In this document: positions 62,799-64,000 of the stretch, piece by piece
Position numbering within the stretch: the stretch's first letter is position 1
Layout of the letters: each line of letters opens with the position of its first letter
NCBI GenBank assembly: GCA_028066595.1
Contig: JALCBJ010000004.1
Span: forward strand, 49,935-113,934
DNA: 64,000 nucleotides
DNA from: Thermoanaerobaculia bacterium
GTDB lineage: Bacteria; Acidobacteriota; Thermoanaerobaculia; Multivoradales; J023
Direction of reading: 5' to 3'
Program-made: the position numbers and the translations under genes
The notes under the pieces: model-generated
Seen by the model: the letters and a program-made list of their open reading frames with translations, nothing else
What the model was told of the DNA's origin: nothing
The model's database searches: none

Positions 62799-64000
62799 TC
62801 GCAGCACTCGGGGTGCTTCCGCGACCAACAGCGCAGCTCTCAACGTAGCCTTCGCCTTCTCTGTCTCGCCGAGTTCGACTTGGATCTCCGACAGCTCGAG
62901 AGCCAGACTCTCGGAGCTCGGCAACAGCTCGAATGCCCGACGATAGAGGGCTTCCGCCGAATCGAGGTCTCCCCGGGAACGTCGCAGCCGGGCGAGCTCT
63001 TGCAGTGCGCCGATAGAGTCCGGGTGAAGTTCCAGGGCTCGGAGAAAGGAGGCCTCGGCTCGTTCGATCTCCGCGGGTTGGAACAGACGACCGAGCAGTA
63101 CAAGCCCCTGGGGATCCTGGGGAAACTGTTCGACCAGCCGTCCGGCTGCACGCAGTGCTTCCCCCCGCCGGCCCAAGGCAGACAGAGCCCGTACCTCCCC
63201 GTACCTGGGAGCCACACGCCGAGGATCGGCAGTTTGGCTGCGCCGAAACAAATCGAGTGCCGCATGGTGCCTACCCGACGCCATGGCTCGTCGCGCCCGT
63301 CGAAGTAGGCCCAGGCAGCTGACATCCAGTTCTTCGACTTCGCGGATCCACGGATCGGGCATCTTCAACGGTTCGGGCTCCGCCGTCGGCTCTCCCTGTG
63401 CCAGCTCGACGGCCGCACGATCCGTTCGACCCGATCTTTCGAGCCAAACACCCATCTCGTAGCGAAGGTGCGACGCGCTGGGCTGTAGCTCCAAAGCGCG
63501 CTCGAACAGGTGGATCGCAGAGTCGAGCTCGCCGTGCCGAGCCCGCGTTCGCGCCAACGCCACCGTCGCGCGGACGTTGGCTGTCGCGGGCTTGGCAACG
63601 CGCGCCGTCGACAGCTCCTCGAGTCTGAGGAGCGCGGGGGTCTCTCGACCGAGCGCCGTTTCCACTTCGGCAAGGCGGGTAGCAGCAGCAACCGACCCAG
63701 CATCGACGGCCACGGCCAGGTCGGCTACAGCCTCCTCGAGCCGATGGTCCTGGGCTCGAAGCACACCCCGAAGATAGGACCATTTGGGTGTCCCGGGTGC
63801 AAGGTCGAGCGCATTGTCATACGAGATCTCCGCCCCTTCCGACAAGCGGTAGGCCTGGTACCACATTCCGAGACGTCCGTACGCCTCGGCCGAAGATCCG
63901 CGAGACCCGGCCAACTCGACGGCATTCCGGGCCACCTCGTATTGCCGCTGTACCGGCTCGTCCGCCGATTCCAGATCCGCAGGCTGGGGTACGGGTCGCA
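62766..64000 (-). CDS. TPR protein, partial at right edge
   Basis: The frame ends at 62766 and stays open to base 64000. The visible 411 residues begin before an internal GTG at 63935 (PVPQPADLESADEPVQRQYE), so the true start lies outside the window. The visible part is almost wholly tetratricopeptide repeats (AYGRLGMWYQAYRLSEGAEI, SAIHLFERALELQPSASHLR, AEASFLRALELHPDSIGALQ), with a linker at about residues 180-215. Such proteins act as scaffolds; no enzyme domain is seen. Its 3' end overlaps the convergent gene by 33 bases. Confidence 0.83.
   Translation of the reverse strand, partial: RPVPQPADLESADEPVQRQYEVARNAVELAGSRGSSAEAYGRLGMWYQAYRLSEGAEISYDNALDLAPGTPKWSYLRGVLRAQDHRLEEAVADLAVAVDAGSVAAATRLAEVETALGRETPALLRLEELSTARVAKPATANVRATVALARTRARHGELDSAIHLFERALELQPSASHLRYEMGVWLERSGRTDRAAVELAQGEPTAEPEPLKMPDPWIREVEELDVSCLGLLRRARRAMASGRHHAALDLFRRSQTADPRRVAPRYGEVRALSALGRRGEALRAAGRLVEQFPQDPQGLVLLGRLFQPAEIERAEASFLRALELHPDSIGALQELARLRRSRGDLDSAEALYRRAFELLPSSESLALELSEIQVELGETEKAKATLRAALLVAEAPRVLRLRLERLGSGS

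Overview
The window is about 64 kb of GC-rich, gene-dense chromosome from a Gram-negative bacterium. It carries four LPS/KDO-pathway or linked genes (kdsB, pyrG, kdsA, kdsD), two TonB-dependent receptors, lipoproteins, and secreted proteins ending in an IPTL-CTERM-like tail or a GFESG..W tail. Together with the sulfatase-TPR fusion, HEAT-repeat families, Spondin_N protein and propeller proteins with a recurring 'FWFF/KVLD' C-terminal domain, this best fits an Acidobacteriota-type (Thermoanaerobaculia-like) organism. That placement is inference; no rRNA gene is present. I see no tRNA, CRISPR array, transposase or prophage.

Layout. 1-1969: pyrF-aroC on the minus strand. 2157-8688: two related secreted beta-propeller proteins. 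8.7-10.4 kb: two hypothetical genes. 10.4-11.0 kb: an esterase gene that has lost its middle. 11.2-17.1 kb: an operon of three HEAT-repeat paralogues around an Hsp70-like ATPase, the third broken by one missing base, with a decayed STN-domain scrap between copies two and three. 17.4-23.5 kb: a secreted protein, an STN-type TonB receptor, its FecR-like partner, an ECF sigma gene carrying an in-frame amber stop, and a decayed partial copy of the secreted-protein locus. 23.5-29.1 kb: a nuclease-helicase fusion, a TPR-SPOR protein and an acyl-CoA synthetase. 29.1-35.8 kb: a GNAT/unknown/rhodanese operon divergent from a MocR regulator, then envelope genes (GT-C-like transferase, MsrA-like, DUF547-like, DUF3052-like).

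The outstanding locus is 36.0-42.8 kb, a retron. A WGR-HEAT protein and a SWIM-domain protein overlap by one base. They are followed 24 bases later by an msr-msd RNA gene with 17-bp a1/a2 arms and a long msd hairpin, and then by a reverse transcriptase with the retron motifs NAEPH, YADD and VTG. From memory this matches the ARM + WHSWIM + RT layout of type XIII retrons, with an Mx162-like RT. The class is known from prediction but is poorly characterised.

Beyond it lie a minus-strand operon (SRPBCC, ArsR, a DinB gene with an internal deletion, a membrane protein) controlled by two near-identical palindromes; an OmpR/histidine-kinase pair; a REP-like repeat cluster at 46.7-47.3 kb; a Spondin_N secreted protein; a lipoprotein hydrolase; an Oar-like TonB receptor; the KDO/CTP operon with a good sigma-70 promoter; an IPTL-CTERM-like protein; a sulfatase-TPR protein; and a TPR gene leaving the right edge.

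A recurring theme is single-event gene lesions: two internal deletions, a one-base deletion, a nonsense codon, a probable N-terminal frameshift and two decayed fragments. They suggest ongoing gene erosion, or in the one-base cases assembly error.
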